A DNA stretch of 39,420 bases from Muribaculaceae bacterium (GCA_022484565.1 JAKVKZ010000025.1:1-39420); one strand, 5' to 3'; numbered from the stretch's first letter, positions 10,901 to 17,731 are shown. Translations and numbers: made by a program. The notes: a model not told the origin generated them from the sequence alone.

Positions 10901-12352
10901 ATAAAGAAGCAGAAAGAAGGGTCACTATATGAAATTGGGCAATATCTCAGCCGACTTGCAATGATGACGCGCTCAGTGAATGTACGCTGGAAGAACACCC
11001 GTTCCTTATCGCTGCCTCAATTCATACCTGAAATAGGTGACATATTCGGCGAGACAAACCATTACGACGTGATGGCTCCAGGGCTTGACTTCGCATTCGG
11101 ACTTACCGATGAAAACTATATTACCCGCGCCAAGAACCACGGATGGCTAATGTGCGATGAGGACCAAACCACGCCAGCCATATATTCAAAGACCAACGAA
11201 TTTAATATTGAAGTCGGTCTTGAACCAATTCGTGGGCTGAAAATCACGCTTACCGGCAACCGCACAGATAACCGCACCGACCAAGTGCAATTCATGTACG
11301 ACGAGATGCCTACCACCTACAGCGGAAGTTACACTAAGACACATTGTGCAATAGCTACCGCATTGAGAGGCTACAGCGGTGACAACTACGAGAGCGAAGC
11401 ATTCACCAAATTCCTTGCGGATATACCAATTGTGGCAAACAGAATACAGGCACAATACGAAGGCAAGAGCTATCCAAATCTCGGATTCCTGAAAGGAACA
11501 AGCTATGCAGGACAACCATACGACTCAAAAATAGGCACAATCAACAATATGAGCAGTGATGTGCTGATTCCGGCATTTGTGGCTGCATATTCAGGAAAGA
11601 ATGCCAACAAAGTAAATCTGTCGGCGTTCCCAAGCCTGAAAGACATAATGCCAAACTGGCGCGTGACATACGACGGACTGCTCAAATTGGGCAATATGAA
11701 GAAACTGTTCAAGTCGTTCACATTAACCCATGCCTACCAATGCACATACGCAGTAGGGTCATTCTCGTCATATTCCGACTGGGTAACAATCGGGAACGGA
11801 CTTGGATTCATCAACAATGAAACGAGCGGAGCACCTATTCCTTCATCGCCATACAACATTTCATCAGTGACGATAACCGAGAAATTCGCGCCATTAATCG
11901 GAGTGAACGCCACAATGCAAAACAATGTGACATTTAATGCCGAATACCGCGACAGCCGCACATTGACGCTAAATTCATCAGCCGGTCAGCTCGTGGAAGC
12001 CACAAGCAAGACATTAACAATAGGCAGCGGTTACAAGATAGCTAATTTCAACACATTCCTGAAGATGAAAGGCCATCAGCAGGGCGTAAGCAACGACCTT
12101 ACACTCAATCTGAACTTCTCACTCGCCAACAGCCGTGCCTTAATCAGGAAGATTGATGTAAATACAGCTCAGGCTACCAGCGGAACGCGCACACTATCGC
12201 TTGAATTCACCGCAAATTACGTGCTAAGCAAACGCGTTACACTTGGAGCGTATCTCGACCATCAAGTAAATACACCGCTTGTGTCGTCATCATCATACCC
12301 AACCACCAACACCAGCTATGGGTTGAGTATAAACATGTCGCTCGCAAAATAA
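4910..12352 (+). CDS. sprA: Type IX secretion outer-membrane translocon SprA (Sov)
   Basis: 2480 residues, close to the roughly 2400-2500 of Flavobacterium SprA and Porphyromonas Sov. The N-terminus has a signal peptide ending near FIAFAQ, then a proline-rich stretch (APPPPIPDK). The body is rich in beta-strand and aromatic residues, as expected for the giant barrel that exports cargo with C-terminal sorting domains across the outer membrane. The conserved motif YIDDFE is near residue 836. A lysine-rich segment (about 1920-2005) precedes the last barrel strands, as in other family members. The frame is intact, so this strain should have a T9SS; other Por/Gld parts are not in the window. It sits 20 bases after ruvA. 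Seven proteins with T9SS tails lie in the same window. Confidence 0.96.
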   Translation: MKSGNSKTSILMWVCGAVMFFAYSFIAFAQYEKSTLAPPPPIPDKTTQPKTEKKDSISLRYRVRPTVPQSYEDLNGKEYAADLTEPKNITTEAEYDYTTGCYVIRTKLGDNEISTPFMLSNDEYNNMVLRQSMQDYYKQKNKELSEKKKDNFNFLDMNFALGPLEKVFGPGGVQLKTQGSIQINMGVKSNKTDNPALSVAARRKTYFDFDQKIQATIAASVGDKMKFNMTYNTDATFDFDSKNLKLQYEGKEDEIIKDMEAGNVSMTTGSSLIKGSTALFGVKTKLQFGKLTATALVSQQNSETQTVNTKGGAQLTSFSISGDSYDQNRHYFLSHFFRDNYDNFASKLPLVSSGISITRIEVWVTNKKGNYNESRNIVGFMDLAENKHLQNSHWVPNTSYDNPSNSSNNLLSEIKTNYPDARYISNVAETLSPLTAYGIDGGKDYEKIESARLLSSSEYSLNSTLGYISLKTALNADEVLGVAYQYTYKGVTYQVGEFSGDITSTDQSLYVKLLKGTTASPSTPMWNLMMKNVYSLGAYQVQSSNFKLNIKYLSDTTGTEINYIPAGNINGKPLLQVMNLDRLDANQQSNPDGKFDFIDGYTIYPSTGKVIFPVVEPFGSYLKSKIGDDAVAQKYVYQELYDSTMTVAKQYQDKDKFLLEGEYQASSGSQIRLNAMNVPRGSVVVTAGGVTLTENSDYTVDYSMGIVTIINQSIIDAGTNVSVSLENQSTYSTQRKTLVGVDLNYAFNKNFNLGATIMHYSEKALVEKVAIGDEVVNNTIWGLNLSYNTSFMWLTNLLNKIPTVDATAPSTLSLNAEFAQLVPSKQKTGSASGSSYIDDFESTQTGIDLRSPYSWFLCATPYDGGANALFPEAALSNNVDYGKNRALLSWYYIDRLFTQKNSSTAPGYLKNDLEQQSNQYVREVSYREIFPNRELSYGESSSIQTLDLSFYPNERGPYNLDATNISSDGKLLYPEKRWGGIMRKLDNTNFEQSNIEYIEFWMMDPFLDKNNPNTDGGDLYFNLGEVSEDVLKDGLKSYENGLPTDGTTTYIKETVWGRVSTQSSLTYAFDNTTGSRVLQDVGLDGLSTTDEFNFGSYKDYVAALRSKLSAETIATMEADPFSPLNDPAGDNYHFYRGYDYDEEKLGILDRYKHYNGTEGNSLSTSDVSDGLYQSARSVPDVEDINQDNTLNEYERYFQYKVSIRPEDLVVGKNFVTDKQVSTVTTRDGNNTEVTWYQFKIPISDYDKAVGSISDFSTIRFIRMFLTDFKETTHLRFATLQLQRGEWRTYDYNLNTRGNTPAEGSIDVSAVNIEENAGRTPVNYVLPPGVTRIQDPGQSQVVQLNEQSLMLQLTGLQAGDARAVYRNTSLDLRIYKRLQMFVHNEALINDATNLKKGDVSFFIRLGTDVKNNYYEYEIPLDVTPEGKYSTYSTTDRYAVWPESNMLNCNLSVFTNLKKARNQQKLSGTEGVSYYSVFSDYDPDNQNNRVSVLGNPSLSDVRVMMIGVRNNSSTTKDCIVWTDELRVTDFDESGGWAAKGSLSLAMSDVATINVGGHKETVGFGNVDQSLSERRLDDYGQYNVAVQTDVGRFLPKAAKLKAPVYYSYSKETTTPKYNPLDQDILLKDALDGCSTQAQKDSINAFAVTKKTVESFSISGLKFDVKSKNPMPWDPANFTFSYSSNKQRNVDPSDVYENTSDYRGSLQYSYSPYVKPFVPFKFIKSKSKALKFFKEWEFNYLPSSISYFNNISRYYYEQQTRNETDVAIDLPISVSKNFLWDRQFSIAWNFTKSLSMTFNSNTTAHIEEPVGAVNKKLFPDAYKNWKDSIWQSIRNLGKPYAYNQTFVLTYKAPFSKIPVLDFITANATYNATYNWERGTVVDNVSSGNTVSNQASLNIDGRMNLEQLYNKIPYLRDVNKRFANATSRDNNAKNKPKKFERTYQLKQDTTFVVKHNMKTKKVKLTATTTDGKPFTLRTKVLDDNNIMILNKGDKNIKITVTEIKKQKEGSLYEIGQYLSRLAMMTRSVNVRWKNTRSLSLPQFIPEIGDIFGETNHYDVMAPGLDFAFGLTDENYITRAKNHGWLMCDEDQTTPAIYSKTNEFNIEVGLEPIRGLKITLTGNRTDNRTDQVQFMYDEMPTTYSGSYTKTHCAIATALRGYSGDNYESEAFTKFLADIPIVANRIQAQYEGKSYPNLGFLKGTSYAGQPYDSKIGTINNMSSDVLIPAFVAAYSGKNANKVNLSAFPSLKDIMPNWRVTYDGLLKLGNMKKLFKSFTLTHAYQCTYAVGSFSSYSDWVTIGNGLGFINNETSGAPIPSSPYNISSVTITEKFAPLIGVNATMQNNVTFNAEYRDSRTLTLNSSAGQLVEATSKTLTIGSGYKIANFNTFLKMKGHQQGVSNDLTLNLNFSLANSRALIRKIDVNTAQATSGTRTLSLEFTANYVLSKRVTLGAYLDHQVNTPLVSSSSYPTTNTSYGLSINMSLAK

Positions 12353-12421
12353 TACATTTGGGCTGATGCGAGGTGACAAAATACCACCTTTAAAGCGCCT
12401 TGATTTTACTGAAAGTTCCTC

Positions 12422-12505
12422 GTGGGTGTGAACACTAAAATCGGTGCTTAAATTACTGAATTGCAATAATTTTGCGAGGGTGTTCACGGTGAAGGTGTGC
12501 ACACA
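12422..12505. repeat. Palindrome-bearing intergenic repeat, copy 1
   Basis: Starts GTGGGTGTGAACAC. Order of parts: GTGAACAC (12428-12435), 44-base spacer, its reverse complement GTGTTCAC (12480-12487), 7 bases, then the self-complementary GTGTGCACAC (12495-12504). In this copy the last palindrome overlaps a second perfect one, GCACACATGTGTGC (12499-12512). The same arrangement recurs 266 bases downstream. Confidence 0.85.
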
Positions 12506-12572
12506 TGTGTGCGGCTAATTTCACCTTGATTTTTCTGCTGCATGGTTACGTCCAAAAGAGAAAAATCCGAAT

Positions 12573-12684
12573 GGAAAATCACGATTCACGGGATACATGA
12601 ATTTGCTATAATCGACAAAAGAGCAGTCGGCGAAAGTCGCGATTCCTACTGTACGACTTTCAGACGATTTTCATGTGATTTTCC
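12573..12684. other. Nested inverted repeats between the two repeat copies
   Basis: GGAAAATCAC (12573-12582) is the exact reverse complement of GTGATTTTCC (12675-12684). Inside it GAAAGTCG (12632-12639) pairs with CGACTTTC (12654-12661). This could fold as a long hairpin in RNA or mark an inserted element. No protein is encoded. Confidence 0.5.
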
Positions 12685-12687
12685 GCA

Positions 12688-12772
12688 GTGGGTGTGAACA
12701 CTAAAATCGGCAATTAATGAATTGATTCCCAAAATGATTGCAAGGGTGTTCACGGACAAGGTGTGCACACAC
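12688..12772. repeat. Palindrome-bearing intergenic repeat, copy 2
   Basis: Same order and spacing as copy 1: GTGAACAC (12694-12701), 44-base spacer, GTGTTCAC (12746-12753), 7 bases, GTGTGCACAC (12761-12770). The first 23 bases (12688-12710) match copy 1 exactly, while the spacer sequence has diverged but kept its length. Confidence 0.85.
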
Positions 12773-13087
12773 AAATACGGTTTATTCAGACATTAAATTT
12801 CCATTACACCAGTTCTCCCAAAAGATATAAAATAGAAAAAGAATGAGAATAAAGAGTTGAGAGTATCAAACATTAACGGCTTAATCAGCCAACGGTCACT
12901 ATTTCAAAGAACTCGACGTGAAATTAGCATTTGATTTAGGGTGTGAATCAAGGAAAAAGGATAAATTGCGCAAAACGATGAAACTAAGTGATGATGGAAT
13001 AAGGGTCAGCGCAATCAAGGAGGTAGGCTTTTATGACTTTTTTAGGGGTAAAAAACAAAAAAATTTTCGTGAATGAAAAATAATTGC

Positions 13088-13095
13088 TACCTTTG
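13088..13095 (+). promoter_or_regulatory. Promoter -7 box of rpmE2
   Basis: TACCTTTG is an exact TAnnTTTG match. It gives an untranslated leader of about 70 bases before the ATG at 13172, long for this genome. AT-rich sequence with TTTTCG near 13064 may serve as the -33 region. Confidence 0.65.
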
Positions 13096-13113
13096 CAAGC
13101 CATTGCAGTAAGT

Positions 13114-13132
13114 CCATGACCACCAATCATGG
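13114..13132 (+). promoter_or_regulatory. Hairpin in the rpmE2 leader
   Basis: CCATGA (13114-13119), a 7-base loop CCACCAA, and TCATGG (13127-13132) form a perfect 6-bp stem inside the transcribed leader. Ribosomal-protein leaders often fold into autoregulatory structures, but that role here is inference. Confidence 0.35.
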
Positions 13133-13171
13133 CATTAATGATTAGATAAATAATTAAAATAAAATATAGAA

Positions 13172-13426
13172 ATGAAAAAGGACATTCATCCTAAAGATTA
13201 TCGCGAAGTAGCATTTAAAGATATGTCGAATGATGAAACTTTCATCACCCGTTCAACAGTAGCTACAAAGGAAACCATTGAGATTGACGGTAAAACATAT
13301 CCGTTGATGAAACTTGAAATTACCAACACATCACACCCGTTCTTCACAGGCAAACAGAAACTTGTGGATACAGCCGGACGTGTAGATAAGTTCTTGAGCC
13401 GCTACGGTGACCGCAAAAAGAAATAA
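13172..13426 (+). CDS. rpmE2: 50S ribosomal protein L31 type B
   Basis: 84 residues beginning [19 protein letters not shown], with the conserved TRSTV segment and the C-terminal [10 protein letters not shown] and GRVDKF motifs of L31. There is no cysteine, so this is the zinc-free type B form, the usual L31 in Bacteroidetes. It is a component of the large ribosomal subunit bridging to the small subunit. It has its own promoter with a structured leader and a strong terminator 33 bases after the stop, so it is a single-gene unit. Confidence 0.97.
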   Translation: MKKDIHPKDYREVAFKDMSNDETFITRSTVATKETIEIDGKTYPLMKLEITNTSHPFFTGKQKLVDTAGRVDKFLSRYGDRKKK

Positions 13427-13458
13427 TAGGCGGAGGTAATCCGATATTAATCCAACAG

Positions 13459-13496
13459 TCAGTCAATCCCCCAAAAAGGAGTTGGCTGATTTTTTT
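13459..13496 (+). terminator. Intrinsic terminator of rpmE2
   Basis: TCAGTCAATCC (13459-13469) pairs with GGAGTTGGCTGA (13478-13489), allowing one G-U pair and a small bulge. Seven T follow at 13490-13496. Confidence 0.85.
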
Positions 13497-13552
13497 GCTA
13501 TATATGGATGCGATGAGGAACAGCACGGAAAACAGAAAGTTAAGGAAGACGA

Positions 13553-13582
13553 TTGGAAATGCTTATAAATTTTGTATTTTTG
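13553..13582 (+). promoter_or_regulatory. hemW promoter that implies a leaderless transcript
   Basis: TTG at 13553-13555, a 19-base spacer, then TATTTTTG at 13575-13582 fit the Bacteroidetes -33/-7 consensus. The hemW ATG at 13590 begins 8 bases after the -7 box, at or within a base or two of the expected transcription start. Confidence 0.6.
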
Positions 13583-13589
13583 TGCAGTA

Positions 13590-14723
13590 ATGGGAGGCAT
13601 CTATATTCATATTCCATTTTGCAAGCGAAAGTGCAGCTATTGCGATTTCTATTCCGTTGCCGCTAAAAGCGACAGCATGGAACGATATGTAAAAGCCGTA
13701 ATTGACGAAGCCGAGATGCGGATTGGCGAACTTGGCGGTGCAGAGATAAAAACGATGTATGTGGGTGGCGGAACGCCATCATTATTATCGGCTGAACAAT
13801 TAAGCCAACTCATAGGTGGAGTGCGCGGACAATTGACTACTGACGCAGTGCAGGAAATGACCATTGAGGTTAATCCTGATGATATTACTGACGAATATGC
13901 CTTGATGCTGCATAAAATAGGATTCAACAGAGTGAGCATGGGCGTGCAGAGCTTCAATGACGATGAACTGCAATTCATAAACCGAAGACATACGGCACAG
14001 CAGGCAACAGATGCGGTGAACCGACTGCGGGCAGCCGGTTTTGACAATATCAGCATTGACTTGATATACGGAATTCCAAAGCAGACTCAACAGACTTGGA
14101 GAGAATCAGTGAATCAGGCCATAGCGCTTGATGTGCAGCATATTTCATGCTATTGCCTGAGCTATGAAGAAGGAACAAGGCTGTACATGATGCGAAAACT
14201 GGGCAAAATAACCGAATGCAGCGACGAGGAATGCGTGGCAATGTACTCGACACTCGTGGAATTGCTGAAAAAAGCCGGATATGAGCATTATGAGATAAGC
14301 AATTTCGCAAAAGCGGGAAAAAGGTCGATGCACAATTCAAATTATTGGAATTTCACGCCATATCTGGGACTTGGTGCAGCAGCCCACAGCTACGACGGGA
14401 AAAACCGCCGATACAACCCGAGCAACATAAAAGAATATGCTGAAAAAATAGGGAGTGGAGCGACGGCATATACGACGGAAAGTGAAGAAGATTGGCAAAG
14501 ATATAATGAGCTTGTGATGATAAGGCTTCGCACCACGGAAGGACTTGAGGCAAAAAGCATTGAAAGAAAATTCGGACAGGATTTGTACAGATACTTTGTG
14601 AAGAATGCCGAGAGACACGTTAATGCCGGTAATCTTTCAAAAAATGATGGCCATTACCGATTGAGCGAAGCCGGAGTGATGCTTGCCGATATGGTGATAC
14701 GCGATGTGATATATGTGGAATAA
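13590..14723 (+). CDS. hemW: Radical SAM heme chaperone HemW
   Basis: 377 residues from the ATG chosen here. The N-terminus MGGIYIHIPFCKRKCSYC holds the CxxxCxxC motif (Cys11, Cys15, Cys18) that binds the 4Fe-4S cluster, in the HemW/HemN order. GGGTPS (SAM binding) and the SMGVQSF motif follow. The C-terminal HemN_C-like domain is present to the end. HemW binds heme and delivers it to membrane cytochromes; older annotations call it oxygen-independent coproporphyrinogen oxidase-like. An in-frame TTG at 13572 would lengthen the protein by six residues but lies beside the promoter -7 box, so it was not used. The gene is 23 bases before the metallophosphoesterase and likely cotranscribed. Confidence 0.93.
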   Translation: MGGIYIHIPFCKRKCSYCDFYSVAAKSDSMERYVKAVIDEAEMRIGELGGAEIKTMYVGGGTPSLLSAEQLSQLIGGVRGQLTTDAVQEMTIEVNPDDITDEYALMLHKIGFNRVSMGVQSFNDDELQFINRRHTAQQATDAVNRLRAAGFDNISIDLIYGIPKQTQQTWRESVNQAIALDVQHISCYCLSYEEGTRLYMMRKLGKITECSDEECVAMYSTLVELLKKAGYEHYEISNFAKAGKRSMHNSNYWNFTPYLGLGAAAHSYDGKNRRYNPSNIKEYAEKIGSGATAYTTESEEDWQRYNELVMIRLRTTEGLEAKSIERKFGQDLYRYFVKNAERHVNAGNLSKNDGHYRLSEAGVMLADMVIRDVIYVE

Positions 14724-14732
14724 GCTAAAACG

Positions 14733-14740
14733 AAAGGAGG
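14733..14740 (+). promoter_or_regulatory. Strong Shine-Dalgarno site before the metallophosphoesterase
   Basis: AAAGGAGG ends 6 bases before the ATG at 14747. Such a full anti-SD match is uncommon among Bacteroidetes genes and supports this start. Confidence 0.7.
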
Positions 14741-14746
14741 AAAGAG

Positions 14747-15439
14747 ATGAAAATTTGTGTAATAGCTGATGTGCATGGCTCGCAAAAATGGAAGCAGATT
14801 ATAGAGCTGGAAAAGGGGAACGTTGACAGATTCGTCTTCCTTGGCGACTACATGAACAGAAAATACAGCGGAGCCACACTGGAAGAGCAGTTCGCGAACC
14901 TGAAAGAGATAGTGGCGGCATCGGAAACGATTCCAATGGATTTGCTGGTGGGCAATCATGATGCTTACCACTTTGGCGGAGTGAGGTGCGACGGTGAAAG
15001 TACATCGAAAGAAGTACGCAATTATTTCAACAGCTTGATAGCAAGCGGAAAGCTGAAAGTGACGGTTACTTATGGCGCAATATTATTTTCGCATGCAGGA
15101 GTGAGCGCAGTGTGGATGAAAGAGCAAGGAATAAAAAAGATAGAAATGATAAATGAGCGGTTCAAGGAAGACCCGCTGATAATAGACTTTGTGATGGGTG
15201 AGGATTTCGAGCCTCATGGTGACAATCCGTATCAAAGTCCGGTGTGGATAAGGCCTAAATCGCTACTGGCAGCAGCAGTGAAAAAGTTCGACCAAGTGGT
15301 GGGGCACACACCTGTGGAGAAAACTGCAATTTTAAGCCGAGGACAACTTTCATTCGTGTTTGCTGACACAGGGTTCAGAGACTACAATATAGTAGATACC
15401 GAAAATAAAAAGATAGAAAGAAAGGAGACTAATTTTTAG
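14747..15439 (+). CDS. Calcineurin-like metallophosphoesterase
   Basis: 230 residues with the full set of metallophosphatase motifs: ADVHG (Asp8, His10), FLGDYMNR (Asp34), VGNHDAYHF (Asn70, His71), FSHAGVS and VGHTPVEKT. There is no signal peptide, so it is cytoplasmic. The motif order resembles the PPP/ApaH-type phosphatases, but the substrate (protein, nucleotide or dinucleotide) cannot be read from sequence. It follows hemW in the same direction and ends in a bidirectional terminator whose 5' arm lies in its last codons. Confidence 0.85.
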   Translation: MKICVIADVHGSQKWKQIIELEKGNVDRFVFLGDYMNRKYSGATLEEQFANLKEIVAASETIPMDLLVGNHDAYHFGGVRCDGESTSKEVRNYFNSLIASGKLKVTVTYGAILFSHAGVSAVWMKEQGIKKIEMINERFKEDPLIIDFVMGEDFEPHGDNPYQSPVWIRPKSLLAAAVKKFDQVVGHTPVEKTAILSRGQLSFVFADTGFRDYNIVDTENKKIERKETNF

Positions 15440-15448
15440 CCTCCTTTC
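15420..15448. terminator. Bidirectional terminator between convergent genes
   Basis: GAAAGGAG (15420-15427) pairs with CTCCTTTC (15441-15448). It overlaps the stop codon of the metallophosphoesterase. On the minus strand it is followed by a T-rich run (complement of 15401-15419), so it can also end the protease transcript that finishes at 15473. Confidence 0.7.
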
Positions 15449-15472
15449 TTAATTATAGATGAATAAAACGGG

Positions 15473-17701
15473 TTATTTCAGGATGAAGCGAGAACTGTAG
15501 TTGGTGATTGCTCCATTGAGATGAAGGACGTAGATGCCTGGAGCAACTGCGCCATTGAGGTTGACGTCCACAGCACCGTTAGAGCCATCGAAAGTGCGGG
15601 AATAGACCAAAGCACCAGCGACATTGTAAATGCTCATGTTGACATTGCCAGATTCTGACGGAGTGCAGACGGTGAAATTACCATCGCTTGGATTGGGATA
15701 GAGCAGGACAGGCTTGGCATTATCGTTACGGACGCCCTTGATGCCAGTAGTGCTAAGGATATATTTCAAGCCGGCGAGAGCATCAATTTTGCCATAACCG
15801 CTCTTTTTAGGATTGCCGGTGACAAAAGCATCAGATTTGCAAGAATTCTTTAGGACATCCTTAATGTCGTCGGGAGTGAGATTAGGATTGGCCTGCAGCC
15901 AAAGGGCAATGATGCCGGAAACGACTGGAGCCGCCATGGAAGTGCCACTCATCTGTCCCCAACAGTAAGTTCTTGAGCCATAGGAGAGTGAATCGGAACA
16001 AGATGCAATAGATATATCGGAGTCGTAGGAATTTAATGACGAAATCAATGTTTGTCCAGGAGCGAGTACTTCAGGGCGCGCAATGCCATTGATATCGGGG
16101 CCATAGCTTGAGAAATCGGCAATGTCACCTAAAGTAGCATTGATTGAATATATCATGCCGTCCAGACTATGATATTTCAATTTGGAATTAAAAGCACCGA
16201 CAGAAATGGTGTTGTTGCCAGTGGCAAGGTTATTGATGGAAATGTCAGAGTTACCATCGGTGTATTCATGGAAACCAAGGTCGGTGAAGCTGAACTTCTG
16301 CCCCATATCCCAGACATCAGCGGAAGTGAGAGAGTCGCAGAAGTATCTCATAATGATGCAGTAATTGATGTCGTTTGCGTATAGGTCATTAAATTGGGTG
16401 ATAATTTCAAATTTTCCGTTAGCGATTTTTCCCATAGAAAAATCAATTTTATCATTGTAGAAATTGCTGAACTCGGAATCGGTGGCAGGATCCAAGGAGC
16501 CAGAGGCTGTGAATTTTTTAGAAGTGTAGAGGATAGAATCTTTTTTCATGTCCACAACGAGAAACTGCAGAGCCGGAGGAGTCTTGTAATCGGTGTTGCG
16601 AGTCCAGAAATCCTGATTGTCTTCAATGTAAATACCGCCAAAATTATTGCCATAAATAATAGCAGATTGCAAAATGGAATCGGAAGCAGTGAACTTCTTA
16701 TAGATGTGCAACTTGGCGGAACCTTCGTTACCTGCAGAAATAGAAATGATTTTGCCTTTTCCAGTCAATTCGTTCATTACTTTAGTGAATACGGCAGTGC
16801 CGTCGTGAGCACCGTTATGGTTACCAAGACTTAGATTGACAACAGCAGGTTTGCCGACACTTTCGGCATAATTGAATATATATTTTATTGACATGGCAAT
16901 GTTGTAATCGGACAAGTCGTCACCGCAGCCGCATAGCACGATGTCGGCCTCTGGAGCCATGCCGTAGAAAGCATTGCCCATGTAACTGCCAACTGCAGTT
17001 CCAGTGGTGTGAGTTCCATGGGCCTGCTGAGTATTGTCGGTGGTAAGGGCACTGATTTGCTGGGGAGTGGTGTATTCGCTGCCGTGAAGAGTAACGCCTT
17101 CAATCACAGGAGAAGAGCCTGTGGTGTCGTCGGGCTGATACACTCTCTTGACACGGCTAACGCCGTTGGCATCCTTGAAAGCAGGATGATTGTAATCGAT
17201 GCCGTCGTCAACAACACCGACGACAACACCTGCACCTTTGTAGGCCTTAGTGAGGCCGGTGCCAGCCGTGAGGGTCTGCACGAGGTTGACATTGGTTACA
17301 TTTCGAACAGAATCATTGTTGAGGCTCAATGGCTTAGCTACATCCACAGAAGTGACGGAAGCCAATTGAGCAACATCGGCGAGCTTGTCGATAGGGACTT
17401 GAGCCATTACTATATCGCCGACGCGTGCATTGATGACAGCACCAAGAGACTTGATGGCATCGATGTCGGAATCATCGTTCACGGTGATGAAAGTGCCGAT
17501 GGACTCAACGCCGCCAATTTTGACGGTTTTTACGAAACAACGGGTTGATTTTGCCGTTAAACCAGCAGGAGAATGAACCTGAGCAGCAGCATTATCAGCA
17601 TGATGCTGAAGGAACAACTGGGTGAAAGGTGTCAGTTTACTTTGTGCGCCGGCAAGCAGCACAAAGAATGCCATGGCAGAGAATAAGAGAATTTTCTTCA
17701 T
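15473..17701 (-). CDS. Secreted S8 protease with T9SS tail, tandem copy 1
   Basis: 742 residues: signal peptide ending near AGAQS, I9-like prodomain (about 60-125), S8 domain with VVDDGIDYNH (Asp165), QQAHGTHTTG (His228), SAGNEG (oxyanion Asn) and GTSMAAPVVSG (Ser588). The T9SS type A tail starts LLYPNPSDGNF and ends SSRFILK. The protein is predicted to be exported by Sec and then SprA, and attached to or released from the surface. The motif LCGCGDDLSDYN between His and Asn is shared by copies 1 and 2, with variants in 3 and 4. Its closest relative in the window is copy 2; the two tails share a 109-base identical stretch, while the insert between the oxyanion Asn and catalytic Ser differs more. 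It has its own promoter box. Confidence 0.9.
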   Translation of the reverse strand: MKKILLFSAMAFFVLLAGAQSKLTPFTQLFLQHHADNAAAQVHSPAGLTAKSTRCFVKTVKIGGVESIGTFITVNDDSDIDAIKSLGAVINARVGDIVMAQVPIDKLADVAQLASVTSVDVAKPLSLNNDSVRNVTNVNLVQTLTAGTGLTKAYKGAGVVVGVVDDGIDYNHPAFKDANGVSRVKRVYQPDDTTGSSPVIEGVTLHGSEYTTPQQISALTTDNTQQAHGTHTTGTAVGSYMGNAFYGMAPEADIVLCGCGDDLSDYNIAMSIKYIFNYAESVGKPAVVNLSLGNHNGAHDGTAVFTKVMNELTGKGKIISISAGNEGSAKLHIYKKFTASDSILQSAIIYGNNFGGIYIEDNQDFWTRNTDYKTPPALQFLVVDMKKDSILYTSKKFTASGSLDPATDSEFSNFYNDKIDFSMGKIANGKFEIITQFNDLYANDINYCIIMRYFCDSLTSADVWDMGQKFSFTDLGFHEYTDGNSDISINNLATGNNTISVGAFNSKLKYHSLDGMIYSINATLGDIADFSSYGPDINGIARPEVLAPGQTLISSLNSYDSDISIASCSDSLSYGSRTYCWGQMSGTSMAAPVVSGIIALWLQANPNLTPDDIKDVLKNSCKSDAFVTGNPKKSGYGKIDALAGLKYILSTTGIKGVRNDNAKPVLLYPNPSDGNFTVCTPSESGNVNMSIYNVAGALVYSRTFDGSNGAVDVNLNGAVAPGIYVLHLNGAITNYSSRFILK
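15486..15594. repeat. 109-base block identical to 17862-17970
   Basis: This block covers most of the sorting-tail end of protease copy 1 and is base-for-base identical to 17862-17970 in copy 2. Surrounding tail sequence is also nearly identical. It points to recent duplication or gene conversion of the tail module. Confidence 0.9.
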
Positions 17702-17723
17702 AATATAAAAAGTTTAAACTTTG

Positions 17724-17731
17724 CAAATATA
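17724..17731 (-). promoter_or_regulatory. Promoter -7 box of protease copy 1
   Basis: TATATTTG on the minus strand, 22 bases before the ATG at 17701. The same box occurs before copy 2. Confidence 0.6.

Larger units (their letters stand above)
12353..13087. other. Gene-free region after sprA with repeats and potential RNA structure
   Basis: No convincing coding frame was found in about 735 bases. It holds two copies of a palindrome-bearing repeat (listed separately), a nested inverted repeat between them, and a weak hairpin (AGGTG at 12371 with CACCT at 12385) that might end sprA transcription. A partial match GGGTGTGAATCA near 12939-12950 may be a third, decayed repeat start. The stretch from about 12780 to 13020 shows nothing recognisable. 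Confidence 0.6.

Noticed and set aside
12422-12772. CRISPR array
   Set aside because: Only two long repeats with a 182-base gap and internal palindromes are present; there are no regular short spacers and no cas genes.
13572-13589. TTG start for hemW six codons upstream
   Set aside because: It lies in the -7 promoter region, so it would not be transcribed from that promoter; family members start near the ATG used.
17009-17548. 179-codon open frame on the plus strand opposite protease copy 1
   Set aside because: It is antisense to a conserved catalytic domain, has no start signals, and similar frames recur opposite the other protease copies at matching places; it mirrors the codon pattern of the real gene.
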